Positions 17,136 to 24,725 of a DNA stretch of 46,839 bases are shown here, piece by piece. Position numbers and translations under genes: made by a program. The notes below the pieces were generated by a model, which worked only from the letters and a program-made list of their open reading frames with translations, did not search any database and was not told the DNA's origin. Origin of the DNA: Desulfurococcaceae archaeon. Its GTDB lineage: Archaea > Thermoproteota > Thermoprotei_A > Sulfolobales > Acidilobaceae. The DNA lies in NCBI GenBank assembly GCA_020833325.1, contig JAJHQN010000002.1, positions 1 through 46,839 of the forward strand, written 5' to 3'. Within the stretch, counting starts at the first letter, position 1, and each line of letters starts with the position of its first letter.

Positions 17136-17164
17136 GAGGATGGCCGAACAAAACCTAATAGCCT

Positions 17165-17599
17165 TTACACGGGCATCTCCTTCTCCCATATGGGTTTTCC
17201 TTTTGATGTTGGTGGTGCTAGCCAGTCTATTACATCTTGTGGGTTACTATGGTGTATTGTAACTCTTATTGCTCCTAGCGGTGATTCGTGATCTCCATCG
17301 ACGAAGCTAAGTTTCCCGGCGTATGCGGCTTGCTTGTGGAGGTGGAATGTGATTGTTGTTTCTCGAACTCCTTTCTTTAATGTGCTTCTAGCTGCATCTA
17401 ATATCCTTTCAGATCTTAGTGCTCTATGTAGCTTAGCTAGGCATGCGAGGTTATTTGATGTTACTACTAGGATCCTAGTGCCTCCCATGTGAACTGTTTC
17501 TACCTTTTCAACGTCGAAGAAGTTGGTTATCGCTTTTAACACTTTATCCTCATCCTCTGTGGGTCTAACCTCGGCCTCCACTACAACCTTTGATGGCAT
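17165..17599 (-). CDS. UPF0201 family RNA-binding-like protein
   Basis: 144 residues matching the archaeal UPF0201 family (an L5/exosome-associated-like fold): VEAEVRPTEDEDKVLKAITN at the N-terminus and ITFHLHKQAAYAGKLSFVDGD near residue 85, followed by LGAIRVTI. Its molecular role is unsettled. ATG 17599 lies inside the end of the UPF0200 gene (35-base overlap); this UPF0200-UPF0201 pairing is recurrent in archaea. Confidence 0.85.
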   Translation of the reverse strand: MPSKVVVEAEVRPTEDEDKVLKAITNFFDVEKVETVHMGGTRILVVTSNNLACLAKLHRALRSERILDAARSTLKKGVRETTITFHLHKQAAYAGKLSFVDGDHESPLGAIRVTIHHSNPQDVIDWLAPPTSKGKPIWEKEMPV

Positions 17600-18134
17600 T
17601 TCCTATCTCACCAGCCACCTTTTCAGCCTCCTCCTTCAACCTATCTAGTGTTGAGTTATTAACTATCATGTAGTCAGCTAAGGCTATCACGTTTCCGATA
17701 CCTAGTCTGAGGTTGGCTTCATCTCTTAGCCTGAACTCATCGAGCCCCCCCACATCCCCCTCCCTCCTCCTCAATATCAACCTCTGGTATCTGAGGTTTG
17801 GAGGTGAGTGTACCGCTACAATATAGACCCTCCCTAGGCTGGAGAGAACTCTAACCTCCTCCAGACTCCTAACACCATCTATGATAACGCCTTGAGAGCC
17901 GAGGCTCCTAGCTCTCTCCACCACTAGCTCTGCAACAGCACCTGGCCCGCTTAATCTCCTAAGCTCCTCGGCAACCATCTCAACGTTGTATACTGTAAGC
18001 TCTAAACCCCTCCTAACCACCTCCTCTCTAACAATATCACCCATTACTAGTAGAGGGTAGCCCAGCTTCTCGGCCAGCACCCTAGCAACAGTACTCTTAC
18101 CACTACCAGGCATCCCTGTAACAACCACCACCAT
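17565..18134 (-). CDS. UPF0200 P-loop kinase (dephospho-CoA kinase/NMP kinase-like)
   Basis: 189 residues from ATG 18134. A P-loop at the very N-terminus, TGMPGSGKST, is followed by MGDIVREEVVRRG, the arginine-bearing DGVRSLEEVR segment and a lid-like YQRLILRRREGD. This is the archaeal UPF0200 family, related to dephospho-CoA and nucleoside monophosphate kinases; substrate is unproven. A frame open to 18230 exists, but the family starts at MVVVVTGMPG and the longer version would read through the operator palindrome. An AT-rich GATTTAAG (minus strand) lies ~40 nt upstream. Confidence 0.82.
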   Translation of the reverse strand: MVVVVTGMPGSGKSTVARVLAEKLGYPLLVMGDIVREEVVRRGLELTVYNVEMVAEELRRLSGPGAVAELVVERARSLGSQGVIIDGVRSLEEVRVLSSLGRVYIVAVHSPPNLRYQRLILRRREGDVGGLDEFRLRDEANLRLGIGNVIALADYMIVNNSTLDRLKEEAEKVAGEIGNAIKGCSGGRG

Positions 18135-18185
18135 CAACGCTATAACCCTAGGGTGAATCAGGCCTTCTAAGCTTAAATCTCGCAT

Positions 18186-18207
18186 CGTTGATTTACGTAA
18201 ATCAACG
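18186..18207. promoter_or_regulatory. Perfect 22-bp palindromic operator between divergent salvage genes
   Basis: The sequence is an exact inverted repeat: half-site CGTTGATTTAC followed by its complement GTAAATCAACG. It sits between the UPF0200/UPF0201/cdd operon (left) and the purine PRTase gene (right), about 28 bp upstream of the rightward TATA box and within ~10 bp of the likely leftward one. A close copy lies at 1491-1512 before the nucleoside importer. Full dyad symmetry and position indicate a dimeric regulator. Confidence 0.75.
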
Positions 18208-18235
18208 AACTCTTTTGACGGCAAACACAAAAACC

Positions 18236-18245
18236 TTTTATATAG
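18236..18245 (+). promoter_or_regulatory. TATA box of the purine phosphoribosyltransferase gene
   Basis: TTTTATATAG lies about 33 nt upstream of GTG 18274, preceded by an A-rich stretch. It is the best-formed TATA element in the window. Confidence 0.6.
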
Positions 18246-18273
18246 TCTAGAGGATAGGGTTCACGGGGGCGAG

Positions 18274-18957
18274 GTGGAAGTGGCTAAGGTTAGGGTTAAG
18301 CTTGTATCCTGGGAGGAGATAGTGGACTGGAATATGAGGCTTGCTAAGATTATAGAGGATTCAGGTTGGAAACCAGACGTCATAGTAGCTATAGCGCGCG
18401 GAGGCTATGTACCCGCTAGGCTTCTCTGCGACTTCCTAGATATAACAGATCTCATAAGCGTACAGAGCCAGCACTGGGTTGAAGCCGCTATCGTAGCTGA
18501 GAGAGCTATACTAAGGTATCCCTACAAACTCGATATGAGTGATAAGAGGGTGTTGATAGTAGATGACATAGTTGACACGGGAGAAAGCCTAATACTAGCC
18601 CGAGAGTACATACTAAGAGAATGGAGGCCGAAGGAGCTCAGGATAGCTGCAATGCAATGGATAAGCCCTGTAGCTAAGATCAAACCAGACTACTACCTAA
18701 TAGAGGTTAAAGAGTGGGTATGGTTCCAATACCCCTGGACGAGGCTAGAGGATATAAGCCAGTTCATAGCAAGAATATACAGGGAAGATGAGAGGGCGAA
18801 GGGAGCTGAGCTCTCGGAAGAAGAGCTAAAGAACCTCTTCATAGAATGGTACGGAATACACCCAGCAGAGCTAGGGGAATACTGGAGACTAGCACTAGAG
18901 AGGCTGGTTAAGAAGGGAGTCCTGAAGAAGACAGAGAAGGGATACAGGGTAGCGTGA
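18274..18957 (+). CDS. Purine (6-oxopurine) phosphoribosyltransferase with C-terminal extension
   Basis: A 227-residue type I PRTase, best matched to crenarchaeal xanthine/hypoxanthine/guanine PRTases (Gpt-like), which convert a purine base and PRPP to the nucleotide. It shows DVIVAIARGGYVPARLLCDFL (PPi loop region) and the PRPP loop RVLIVDDIVDTGES at ~88-101, with the base-pocket aromatics VKEWVWFQYPW at ~148-158. The last ~60 residues (EEELKNLFIEWYGI...) form a helical, winged-helix-like extension not needed for catalysis. GTG 18274 follows GGGGCGAG. It is under the 22-bp palindrome shared with the importer operon. Confidence 0.87.
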   Translation: MEVAKVRVKLVSWEEIVDWNMRLAKIIEDSGWKPDVIVAIARGGYVPARLLCDFLDITDLISVQSQHWVEAAIVAERAILRYPYKLDMSDKRVLIVDDIVDTGESLILAREYILREWRPKELRIAAMQWISPVAKIKPDYYLIEVKEWVWFQYPWTRLEDISQFIARIYREDERAKGAELSEEELKNLFIEWYGIHPAELGEYWRLALERLVKKGVLKKTEKGYRVA

Positions 18958-19037
18958 ACAACCATAAGTAGGGTATCCGTATACCATATAACCACTCTTT
19001 TAAACCACCCAAAACGTACTACCAGGAGGAGCCACGT

Positions 19038-19430
19038 ATGAATGAGGTAAGTATAGATAGCATGATAGCTTTAGCAGAGGAGGTGCTGGGATATGCTGAA
19101 GAGGAGTTTAGAAGAGCCCTAGAGACTAAAGACATTCTATTGTATAGAAATGCTGCAGACAAAGCATTCCTAGCTTTAGTCATAGCTGTAAACGGGTTCA
19201 TAGTATTGAGAACTAGTACAATACCACGATCTCATATTGATAGAAGGAAATTTCTCAGAGAGCTGGGAAGAGAAGATCTAAGAGCTATCTATAGTGATCT
19301 AATGAGAACACTTCATGACGAGGCGTTCTATGAAGGAGTATATGATCCTGAAGAGGTTAAATACGCTATTAAGAGGGTTAGAGATGTAATTGAGGAGATT
19401 AAAAAAGCCATAAGCCAGAGGGCACATTAA
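19038..19430 (+). CDS. PaREP1/HEPN-type four-helix protein
   Basis: 130 residues, all helical. The segment AEEEFRRALETKDILLYRNAADKAF matches the PaREP1 (HEPN-like) family, which is greatly expanded in crenarchaea and often paired with a minimal nucleotidyltransferase. No such partner is adjacent, and the Rx4-6H ribonuclease motif of toxic HEPNs is not evident. A strong AGGAGG at 19022-19027 precedes ATG 19038. Function unknown. Confidence 0.6.
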   Translation: MNEVSIDSMIALAEEVLGYAEEEFRRALETKDILLYRNAADKAFLALVIAVNGFIVLRTSTIPRSHIDRRKFLRELGREDLRAIYSDLMRTLHDEAFYEGVYDPEEVKYAIKRVRDVIEEIKKAISQRAH

Positions 19431-19730
19431 GCTCTTAATAATTAAATGTCATTCTTTTAGGGAGGAGGAATTAATCTCCCAAAGCATTGTTAAACGTATT
19501 TGCGCTGAGCTTTTAGAGCATGAAGCATTTGGGTTTAGTCGAAGCATTAAATGGTCTTTTGATCAACCCTCATAGCTAGAAGCTTCAGCTTTACCGTACT
19601 TAGAAGGTAGGAATCCACAAGCTTTAAGGTAACAAGCGCGTGAAAGCTCCTCAAGGGCCTAGAACTCCGGCCTTTTAAACTTCCGCTATTCCGATGCAAT
19701 AGGAATCTGTGTCGGTCTAGGTGGGCTTTC
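19431..19730. other. 300-base intergenic region, no gene recognised
   Basis: It lies between the PaREP1-type gene and queC. It contains a direct repeat of GAAGCATT (near 19520 and 19541) and minus-strand codons reading VKLKLLAMRVDQKTI just before a stop, which could be the start of a lost ribbon-helix-helix-like gene, but this is too short to claim. No RNA gene is evident. Confidence 0.3.
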
Positions 19731-20492
19731 ATGAGCGTAGGGTTGAGACCGTGCAAGGTTATAGCTATTGTTAGCGGAGGGCCTGATAGTCTCTGCTACC
19801 TTGCTAGGTGGCTCTCTAGGGGTTGTGATGCTCATGTCTTAACGTTTAACTATGGTCAGAAGGGTGTTAAGGAGATCGAGGTTGCCTTCAGGTTGGTGGG
19901 GGAGCTCGATAAGATAGCTATGGCTAAGGGTTGGGGGAGGGTTGTGGAGCATAAGCTCGTTGACGTAAGCTTCCTCAAAGAGCTATGGCGTGGTACTCAG
20001 TTGACGGATGAGAATGTTAATGTAGAGGAGGAGTATAAGCCCACAGTAGTGGTCCCCATAAGGAATGTTGTAATGCTCTCCATAGCAACTGCGTACGCCT
20101 TCACCTTAAGACAAATATCTGGAGTTAAAACCTACGTTATCTACGGAGCACACTACAATGATGTAATGCCCAGGCCTGACACATGGGAACCTCTATACCC
20201 TGACTGCTCCCCCGAGTGCATAGAGGTGCTACAGGCAGCCTTCAACATCTGCCATTTCAGGGGTGAGAGGGGAGTTGAAATATGGAGTCCGTCGAGGGAG
20301 GGTTTAAGGAAGTCAGATAACATTAGAAGATGCTATGAACTAATAGGAGATCTCATATACGAGACCTGGAGTTGCTACCTAAGCGGGGATGCACATTGCG
20401 GTAGGTGCGAAAGTTGCCTTAACAGAACTAAGGCCTTCAAGGAAGCTGGCATACCCGATAAAACGCTTTATGAAAGTAAGCCTTCCATCTAA
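19731..20492 (+). CDS. queC: 7-cyano-7-deazaguanine synthase (QueC family)
   Basis: An ATP-dependent enzyme making preQ0 from 7-carboxy-7-deazaguanine, the precursor of archaeosine in tRNA. 253 residues with the PP-loop SGGPDSL at 15-21, TFNYGQKG (~39-46), [12 protein letters not shown], and a C-terminal zinc site with [16 protein letters not shown]. It stands alone here; no queD, queE or tgt is adjacent. ATG 19731 is preceded by GGTGGG about 10 nt upstream. Confidence 0.9.
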   Translation: MSVGLRPCKVIAIVSGGPDSLCYLARWLSRGCDAHVLTFNYGQKGVKEIEVAFRLVGELDKIAMAKGWGRVVEHKLVDVSFLKELWRGTQLTDENVNVEEEYKPTVVVPIRNVVMLSIATAYAFTLRQISGVKTYVIYGAHYNDVMPRPDTWEPLYPDCSPECIEVLQAAFNICHFRGERGVEIWSPSREGLRKSDNIRRCYELIGDLIYETWSCYLSGDAHCGRCESCLNRTKAFKEAGIPDKTLYESKPSI

Positions 20493-20683
20493 TCAACTTC
20501 ACCATTATTGTGATTGCAGCTCCCCTCGCTTACAAAAGTGTTGAGAACCCAATCATGGACAACCACTCTAGTATCACAGGAGAACCTCTCATAGCGATGT
20601 TGGCTTATAAAATCCAGGTCAAGACGTAATAAAGATAACCTTAAGGTTTGAGCTTAGAGTCTAATATGTGGGGTTGATCGTGT

Positions 20684-21634
20684 TTGAGGGTTTTGGCTGT
20701 TGATGTTGGTGCTTCGAGGCTTAGAGTTGCCTTGTTCGATAATACTGTTATGATTGGGAGGGTTGAGGTTGATACTCCTAGGGTTGGTGATAGCCTTTCA
20801 GTTGCTAGGGCTATTGCTAGTATTGCTTCCAGGTTCTCTTTCGACGTTGTCGGTGTTGCTAGTATTGGGCCTTTGGATCTTGAGAGGGGGTGGGTTGTCG
20901 GTACTCCTAATAATCCTCTTAGGAGTTTCGCTCTTAGGGATCCCCTTGTTGAACTCTTCAGGAAACCTGTTGTTGTAGCTAATGATTGTGTTGCAGCTGT
21001 TTGGGGCGAGTTTATCCTGGGTGGGGGTAGGGGGTTGAGTGAGGTTGCCTATGTTACCATCAGCACCGGTGTTGGTGTTGGTGTTGTGGTTGATGGAAGG
21101 CTTCTTGTTGGTAGGAGAGGTAACTCTCATGAGGCTGGCCATGTTGTGGTGGACTTGAATGGTAGCGTTAGGTGTGGTTGCGGTGGCCTAGGGCATTGGG
21201 AGGCTTTGGGTAGTGGTGCTAACATACCTAAGGTGGCCTATGTTAAGGCTTTAGAGTGGGGTGGTGATAGTAGGGCTTGGAGGCTTGCAAGGGATGGTAT
21301 CCTAACATCTGAAGCTCTCTACACTCTAGCAAGGGGGGGCGATGTTTTCGCATTGAAACTCGTAGACTACATTAACAGGGTTCACGCTGCGGGTTTAGCT
21401 AGCTTAGTAGCAGCATACGACCCCCAAGTCGTCTTCCTAGGTGGTAGCGTATTCCTTAAGAACAGGGATCTTATACTTGAAGGTGTTAGGAGATACATTA
21501 GAGACTACAGCCTCCTAGAACCACCGGAGCTTAGGGAGACAACGTTTGGAGAAGATACTGTACTATACGGAGCCCTAGCTATAGCACTTAAAACCCCAGC
21601 AGAGCTAGCCAGGTACGCGGGTGTACCGAGGTGA
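20684..21634 (+). CDS. ROK-family sugar kinase (archaeal ATP-dependent hexokinase/glucokinase type)
   Basis: 316 residues. The N-terminal phosphate loop is LAVDVGASRLRVAL. The catalytic base is in ANDCVAA (Asp101), and the ROK zinc signature is HEAGH...RCGCGGLGHWEALGSG (His149, Cys164, Cys166, His171; the final His replaces the Cys of bacterial ROKs, as in crenarchaeal hexokinases). Expected reaction is ATP-dependent phosphorylation of glucose or a related hexose. The TTG start at 20684 gives the canonical ROK N-terminus. Its stop overlaps the next gene by 4 bases. Confidence 0.88.
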   Translation: MRVLAVDVGASRLRVALFDNTVMIGRVEVDTPRVGDSLSVARAIASIASRFSFDVVGVASIGPLDLERGWVVGTPNNPLRSFALRDPLVELFRKPVVVANDCVAAVWGEFILGGGRGLSEVAYVTISTGVGVGVVVDGRLLVGRRGNSHEAGHVVVDLNGSVRCGCGGLGHWEALGSGANIPKVAYVKALEWGGDSRAWRLARDGILTSEALYTLARGGDVFALKLVDYINRVHAAGLASLVAAYDPQVVFLGGSVFLKNRDLILEGVRRYIRDYSLLEPPELRETTFGEDTVLYGALAIALKTPAELARYAGVPR

Positions 21635-22341
21635 GGATCCTCGAGCTCCTATCAGTAAAACCATTCGCGATAATAGGCCATCGTGGAGCAGCGGGATTAG
21701 CTAGGGAGAATAGCTTGAGAGCACTAGAAGAAGCTATAAGAGCTGGAGCTGACATAGCCGAGTTCGACGTCCAGGTTACAGCAGACGAGATCCCCATAGC
21801 ATCCCACGACGAAATCATTCTATTCGATGACGGTTCTAAAGCTAGCATAAGATCTCTAAAACTAGACGATTTAAGATCTAGGAGCGTAGGAGGAGAACCC
21901 ATACCAACGGTACAGGAGTTGTTAGAGCATGCTACAGGGAGAATAGGCTTATTCCTAGAGGTAAAGAACCCTAAAGACACATTGATGCTCGTAAATACTA
22001 TTAAGAAGCTTGAAGCCCGGGAATGGATAGCAATCATAAGCTTCCACGAGGAGGCTGTAGCACAAGCTTCAAACCATGGATTTATATCAGGCCTACTATA
22101 CTTCAAACCACCAGGTAAAATAGTTGAATGCTCTAGATTAAAATGCAAAATCGTACTACCAAGGTTCAACTTAGCAACAGAGAAAGCCATAGAGTTTGCT
22201 CACAGACTAAAACTCAAGGTCGTAGCATGGACTGTAAATGATGCCACAGTGATGGAGGAGCTCGCGAGAAAAGGGGTTGACGGGATAGCAACTGACTATC
22301 CAAACATAGCAACTAGCATCAGAAATACAATGTTAGTTTAA
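21631..22341 (+). CDS. Glycerophosphodiester phosphodiesterase (GDPD family)
   Basis: A 236-residue TIM-barrel GDPD with GHRGAAGLARENS (His17, Arg18, Glu26), EFDVQVTADEIPIASHD (metal-binding acids and second catalytic His) and LFLEVKNP. It cleaves glycerophosphodiesters to glycerol phosphate and an alcohol. No signal peptide, so it acts in the cytoplasm, probably on lipid headgroup products. GTG 21631 overlaps the ROK stop (GTGA), indicating translational coupling with the sugar kinase. Confidence 0.9.
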   Translation: MRILELLSVKPFAIIGHRGAAGLARENSLRALEEAIRAGADIAEFDVQVTADEIPIASHDEIILFDDGSKASIRSLKLDDLRSRSVGGEPIPTVQELLEHATGRIGLFLEVKNPKDTLMLVNTIKKLEAREWIAIISFHEEAVAQASNHGFISGLLYFKPPGKIVECSRLKCKIVLPRFNLATEKAIEFAHRLKLKVVAWTVNDATVMEELARKGVDGIATDYPNIATSIRNTMLV

Positions 22342-22357
22342 AAAGAGGAAAAGTTGG
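22341..22357 (-). terminator. T-rich terminator-like tract
   Basis: Downstream of the 22378 stop the minus strand reads CTTTTCCTCTTTTT, the U-rich form that archaeal RNA polymerase terminates on. It lies in the 36-base convergent gap with the GDPD gene. Confidence 0.35.
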
Positions 22358-22377
22358 GGAGACCACGAGTGTAACGG

Positions 22378-22587
22378 TTAGAGGGCGTATAAAGTTAAAG
22401 TCTTAGTGGGAGCTCCTGCGGACAGCTGTACTACAACCTTAACCTCGGTGGCTCCCTCAACCGGGTCGAAGAAAACCCTCTTATAACCAGACTTCTTAAG
22501 CTCGTCAGCAGCCTTCCTTATTAGAGTAGTAGCTGTAGGATGCCTCCTCCTAATCTTTATAGTTACCTCTTTAGGCCTGGCAGCCAC
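22378..22587 (-). CDS. Small basic hypothetical protein
   Basis: 69 residues with a basic N-terminal strand, EVTIKIRRRHPTATTLIRKA, and a C-terminal beta segment (VKVVVQLSAG). No family recognised; size and charge suggest a nucleic-acid-binding protein, which is inference. GTG 22587 has GAG directly and GGTG ~14 nt upstream. Its 3' end faces the GDPD gene, with a T-rich run on the minus strand beyond the stop. Confidence 0.6.
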   Translation of the reverse strand: MAARPKEVTIKIRRRHPTATTLIRKAADELKKSGYKRVFFDPVEGATEVKVVVQLSAGAPTKTLTLYAL

Positions 22588-22689
22588 CTCTAGTCACCGC
22601 ACCTGGTAGAAAAGTACACCGGCAAGCTTAATATCCTTTACGTCTGCTTATAACACCAACATGATATCACCTGATATTAAGCACGTAGT

Positions 22690-23035
22690 ACCGTAGAATG
22701 GGGTTCGGGCTTCAAGGGGGTTTATATTGTTTGATGTGAGGCCTCCTTGATGCCCTTGGCTTCATTGGCTTCATGTGGGGCTTTTCACAGCCCCACCATG
22801 TCATTAGCCTTTGCCCGCTTTGGGTGACCTCGGCTCACAGATCCACCTTCATAGAATCCTCCAGCTCATCTCTACGGGGGAACCCCGGCATTCTGTGGCT
22901 GCTTTGATTTAATGTTTTAACCTCTCTAGCGGGGGAGGTCTCTGTATTGTGTTTTAGTTGAAGCTTACATCTCTGTATGCTAGTATAGGGTGGGGTTTGA
23001 GGTTTTCCCAACACCAACCCCTATAAGTATAAAAC
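22690..23035. other. Gene-free region beside tRNA-Ser, possible decayed insertion element
   Basis: About 350 bases between the small basic gene and the tRNA hold no convincing gene. A perfect hairpin lies at 22775-22796 (arms GTGGGGCT/AGCCCCAC, six-base loop), preceded by a tandem TTGGCTTCA repeat at 22757-22774. The composition is unlike the coding flanks. A 60-codon minus-strand frame at 22835-23017 reads like the low-complexity tail region of IS605-type elements, but I cannot prove that. Location next to a tRNA suits an integration scar. Confidence 0.3.
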
Positions 23036-23052
23036 TTGAAACAGATTCAGAA

Positions 23053-23165
23053 TGGCGCCGGGGGCGGGATTCGAACCCGCGCGCCCTCAGAGGGGCAACG
23101 GGTCTCTCGTCTTAAACCCAGTAAGACCTCGAGCCCGCCGCCTTAGACCGCTCGGCCACCCCGGC
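23053..23165 (-). tRNA. tRNA-Ser(CGA) with 24-nt intron, CCA encoded
   Basis: Read on the minus strand, the acceptor arms are GCCGGGG and CCCCGGC with discriminator G (serine-type) and encoded CCA (23053-23055). The T arm is GCGGG-TTCGAAT-CCCGC, and there is a long variable arm (GCCC...GGGC), as in tRNA-Ser. The anticodon stem GCGGG/CCCGT encloses loop bases C-T-CGA-G, then a 24-nt intron (23104-23127) at the canonical 37/38 position, then A38. The anticodon CGA reads UCG codons. Confidence 0.92.
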
Positions 23166-23393
23166 TCCCCAGATAATAGTTTTAGACTAGGGGTTTTAGT
23201 TTTGCTCTAGGATAAAGTGTACTTTAGGAGACCACTCCCTCTCGCGCTCTGCAAGGGTTGATGAGAGGTGGGCTCAGCATAAGCTTTAGAGCTTCCCATC
23301 TAAGATCACATCTGATGCATACACGATACTCTCCAGACTACTATCTGCGGTCTCTCACGCGGGCTTTCAGAGGTTTCTCCAGGTTGTTGATGG

Positions 23394-24725
23394 TTATGTG
23401 AAGTCTACGACTTTTATTACTTCTTTTGCTTCTAGTTTTTTAACTGTCATGTATCTGTAGGATATCTGTTTGAGGTATACGTTGTGCCCTTGGACCATTA
23501 TTGTGTGTAGTCTTGCGTTAGCCGCCTTTAAAACCTTGGATAGGAGCTCTGGTGATATCCTATCTTCTCCATCCGATATTAATATTATATCGCTTAACCT
23601 CCTACGCCCTCCTTGGATATCTTCGCATGCTGTCATTATAGCTCTTGCTATATCGGTTCCACCTCCAGCTTTCACTCTTGCTATGTATGAGAGTGCTCTT
23701 ACCGTATCGGATACCTTAGCGTTTGGCTTAACTTGAACGGGGGGGTATGCTATTGAGTCGAAGAACCTAGCGTAGAAGTCTCTGCCCTCGGATACGGCTC
23801 TTTTAAGGAGTGCTACTGCTACAGCTCTAGCCCAGTCGATCTTAGTGCCTACCATGCTACCGCTCTTATCCATGAGAACGTATATAGGCCCCTTGGATAC
23901 GGGGGTGACTTTCCTGTATAGTAGGAGTTTGGAGTCGGCCATTGAAGCTAGGAAGTAGATTAGTGGGAGTGCTAGCTGGGAGTAGTGTAGCCTCTCCAGA
24001 TCTCCCCCAATCTCTAGACCGTCCATCCACCCCCTATTAAACCTCTCATAGGTAGCTCTTACAGCTGGAAGCTTAAGCCCTTCAATCTTCTCCAAAACCT
24101 TAGTTATATCGGTCTCCCTAGCAAGCCTCAAAACCTCTTCCATAGACTCATCGAAGGCCAGAACGGAACCTTTACCGGCACCCAGCCCTGTCAGAATCCT
24201 CTTAACATCCTTAGCCACCTTAACATCCTTATCAACCTGCTCTAACGCCTTACTAACCATCTCGCTAATCCTCTTCTCATCCAGATCCTGAGCCTCACTC
24301 TGCTCCGGGCCCTTCCTACCCTCACCCTGCCCGCCACCCCTCCTCTGGAGTAGCCTAGCGAGCTTCTCTATGAACGAGGCTGAGGCAACTAAGCTTGTAA
24401 CACTATCAGCTATCGTATACGGCTTCACAGGCCATAGGTTGGGGCTTGCAAGTAGGGCTGAGATAATCTGGAGTCTAAACGATGTCTCCTCGTCAACCCC
24501 ACCTTTCTCCAAGCTCCTTACAACATCGGGTACCGGGAGTAGGAATGAGTAGAAGATATCTACAGCAAGCTCCGGGGTCATAATCTCCGGAGCGCTTTGA
24601 CCCATTATTTTAGACACTATATCTAGTATACGGGAGCCCCTGTACCTTCTAACCTCATCTATTACGCCAACACCCTCTACAACGCTTAGCTTATAATTCT
24701 GGCTCAAAACCACCACCTTAGACAT
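23394..24725 (-). CDS. VWA-domain protein, ViaA/CoxE-like, partner of MoxR/RavA ATPase
   Basis: 443 residues. A helical N-terminal half (~1-265) is followed by a von Willebrand A domain with an intact MIDAS: DKSGSM (~288-293), GGGTD (~356-360) and ISDGED (~387-392). This architecture is that of ViaA, the metal-binding partner of RavA. It starts 8 bases inside the end of the ATPase gene (24718), a coupled pair. In bacteria RavA-ViaA acts on membrane-bound respiratory complexes; the client here is unknown. Confidence 0.88.
   Translation of the reverse strand: MSKVVVLSQNYKLSVVEGVGVIDEVRRYRGSRILDIVSKIMGQSAPEIMTPELAVDIFYSFLLPVPDVVRSLEKGGVDEETSFRLQIISALLASPNLWPVKPYTIADSVTSLVASASFIEKLARLLQRRGGGQGEGRKGPEQSEAQDLDEKRISEMVSKALEQVDKDVKVAKDVKRILTGLGAGKGSVLAFDESMEEVLRLARETDITKVLEKIEGLKLPAVRATYERFNRGWMDGLEIGGDLERLHYSQLALPLIYFLASMADSKLLLYRKVTPVSKGPIYVLMDKSGSMVGTKIDWARAVAVALLKRAVSEGRDFYARFFDSIAYPPVQVKPNAKVSDTVRALSYIARVKAGGGTDIARAIMTACEDIQGGRRRLSDIILISDGEDRISPELLSKVLKAANARLHTIMVQGHNVYLKQISYRYMTVKKLEAKEVIKVVDFT

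Noticed and set aside
19038-19430. Toxin-antitoxin module with the HEPN-like protein
   Set aside because: No nucleotidyltransferase partner is adjacent (the one at 33604 is 14 kb away) and the Rx4-6H motif is absent.
19547-19756. Minus-strand 69-codon ORF ending MRVDQKTI before queC
   Set aside because: It overlaps the queC start and lacks a complete domain; a ribbon-helix-helix remnant is possible but unsupported.
20754-21142. Overlapping frames of 74 and 114 codons inside the ROK kinase gene
   Set aside because: Low-complexity Gly/Leu or Asn/Thr products arising from the GGT/GTT-rich kinase codons; they have no motifs.
22835-23017. 60-codon minus-strand ORF beside the tRNA as a real gene
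   Set aside because: No promoter, ribosome-binding site or domain; composition is repeat-like, so it was treated only as a possible element scar.
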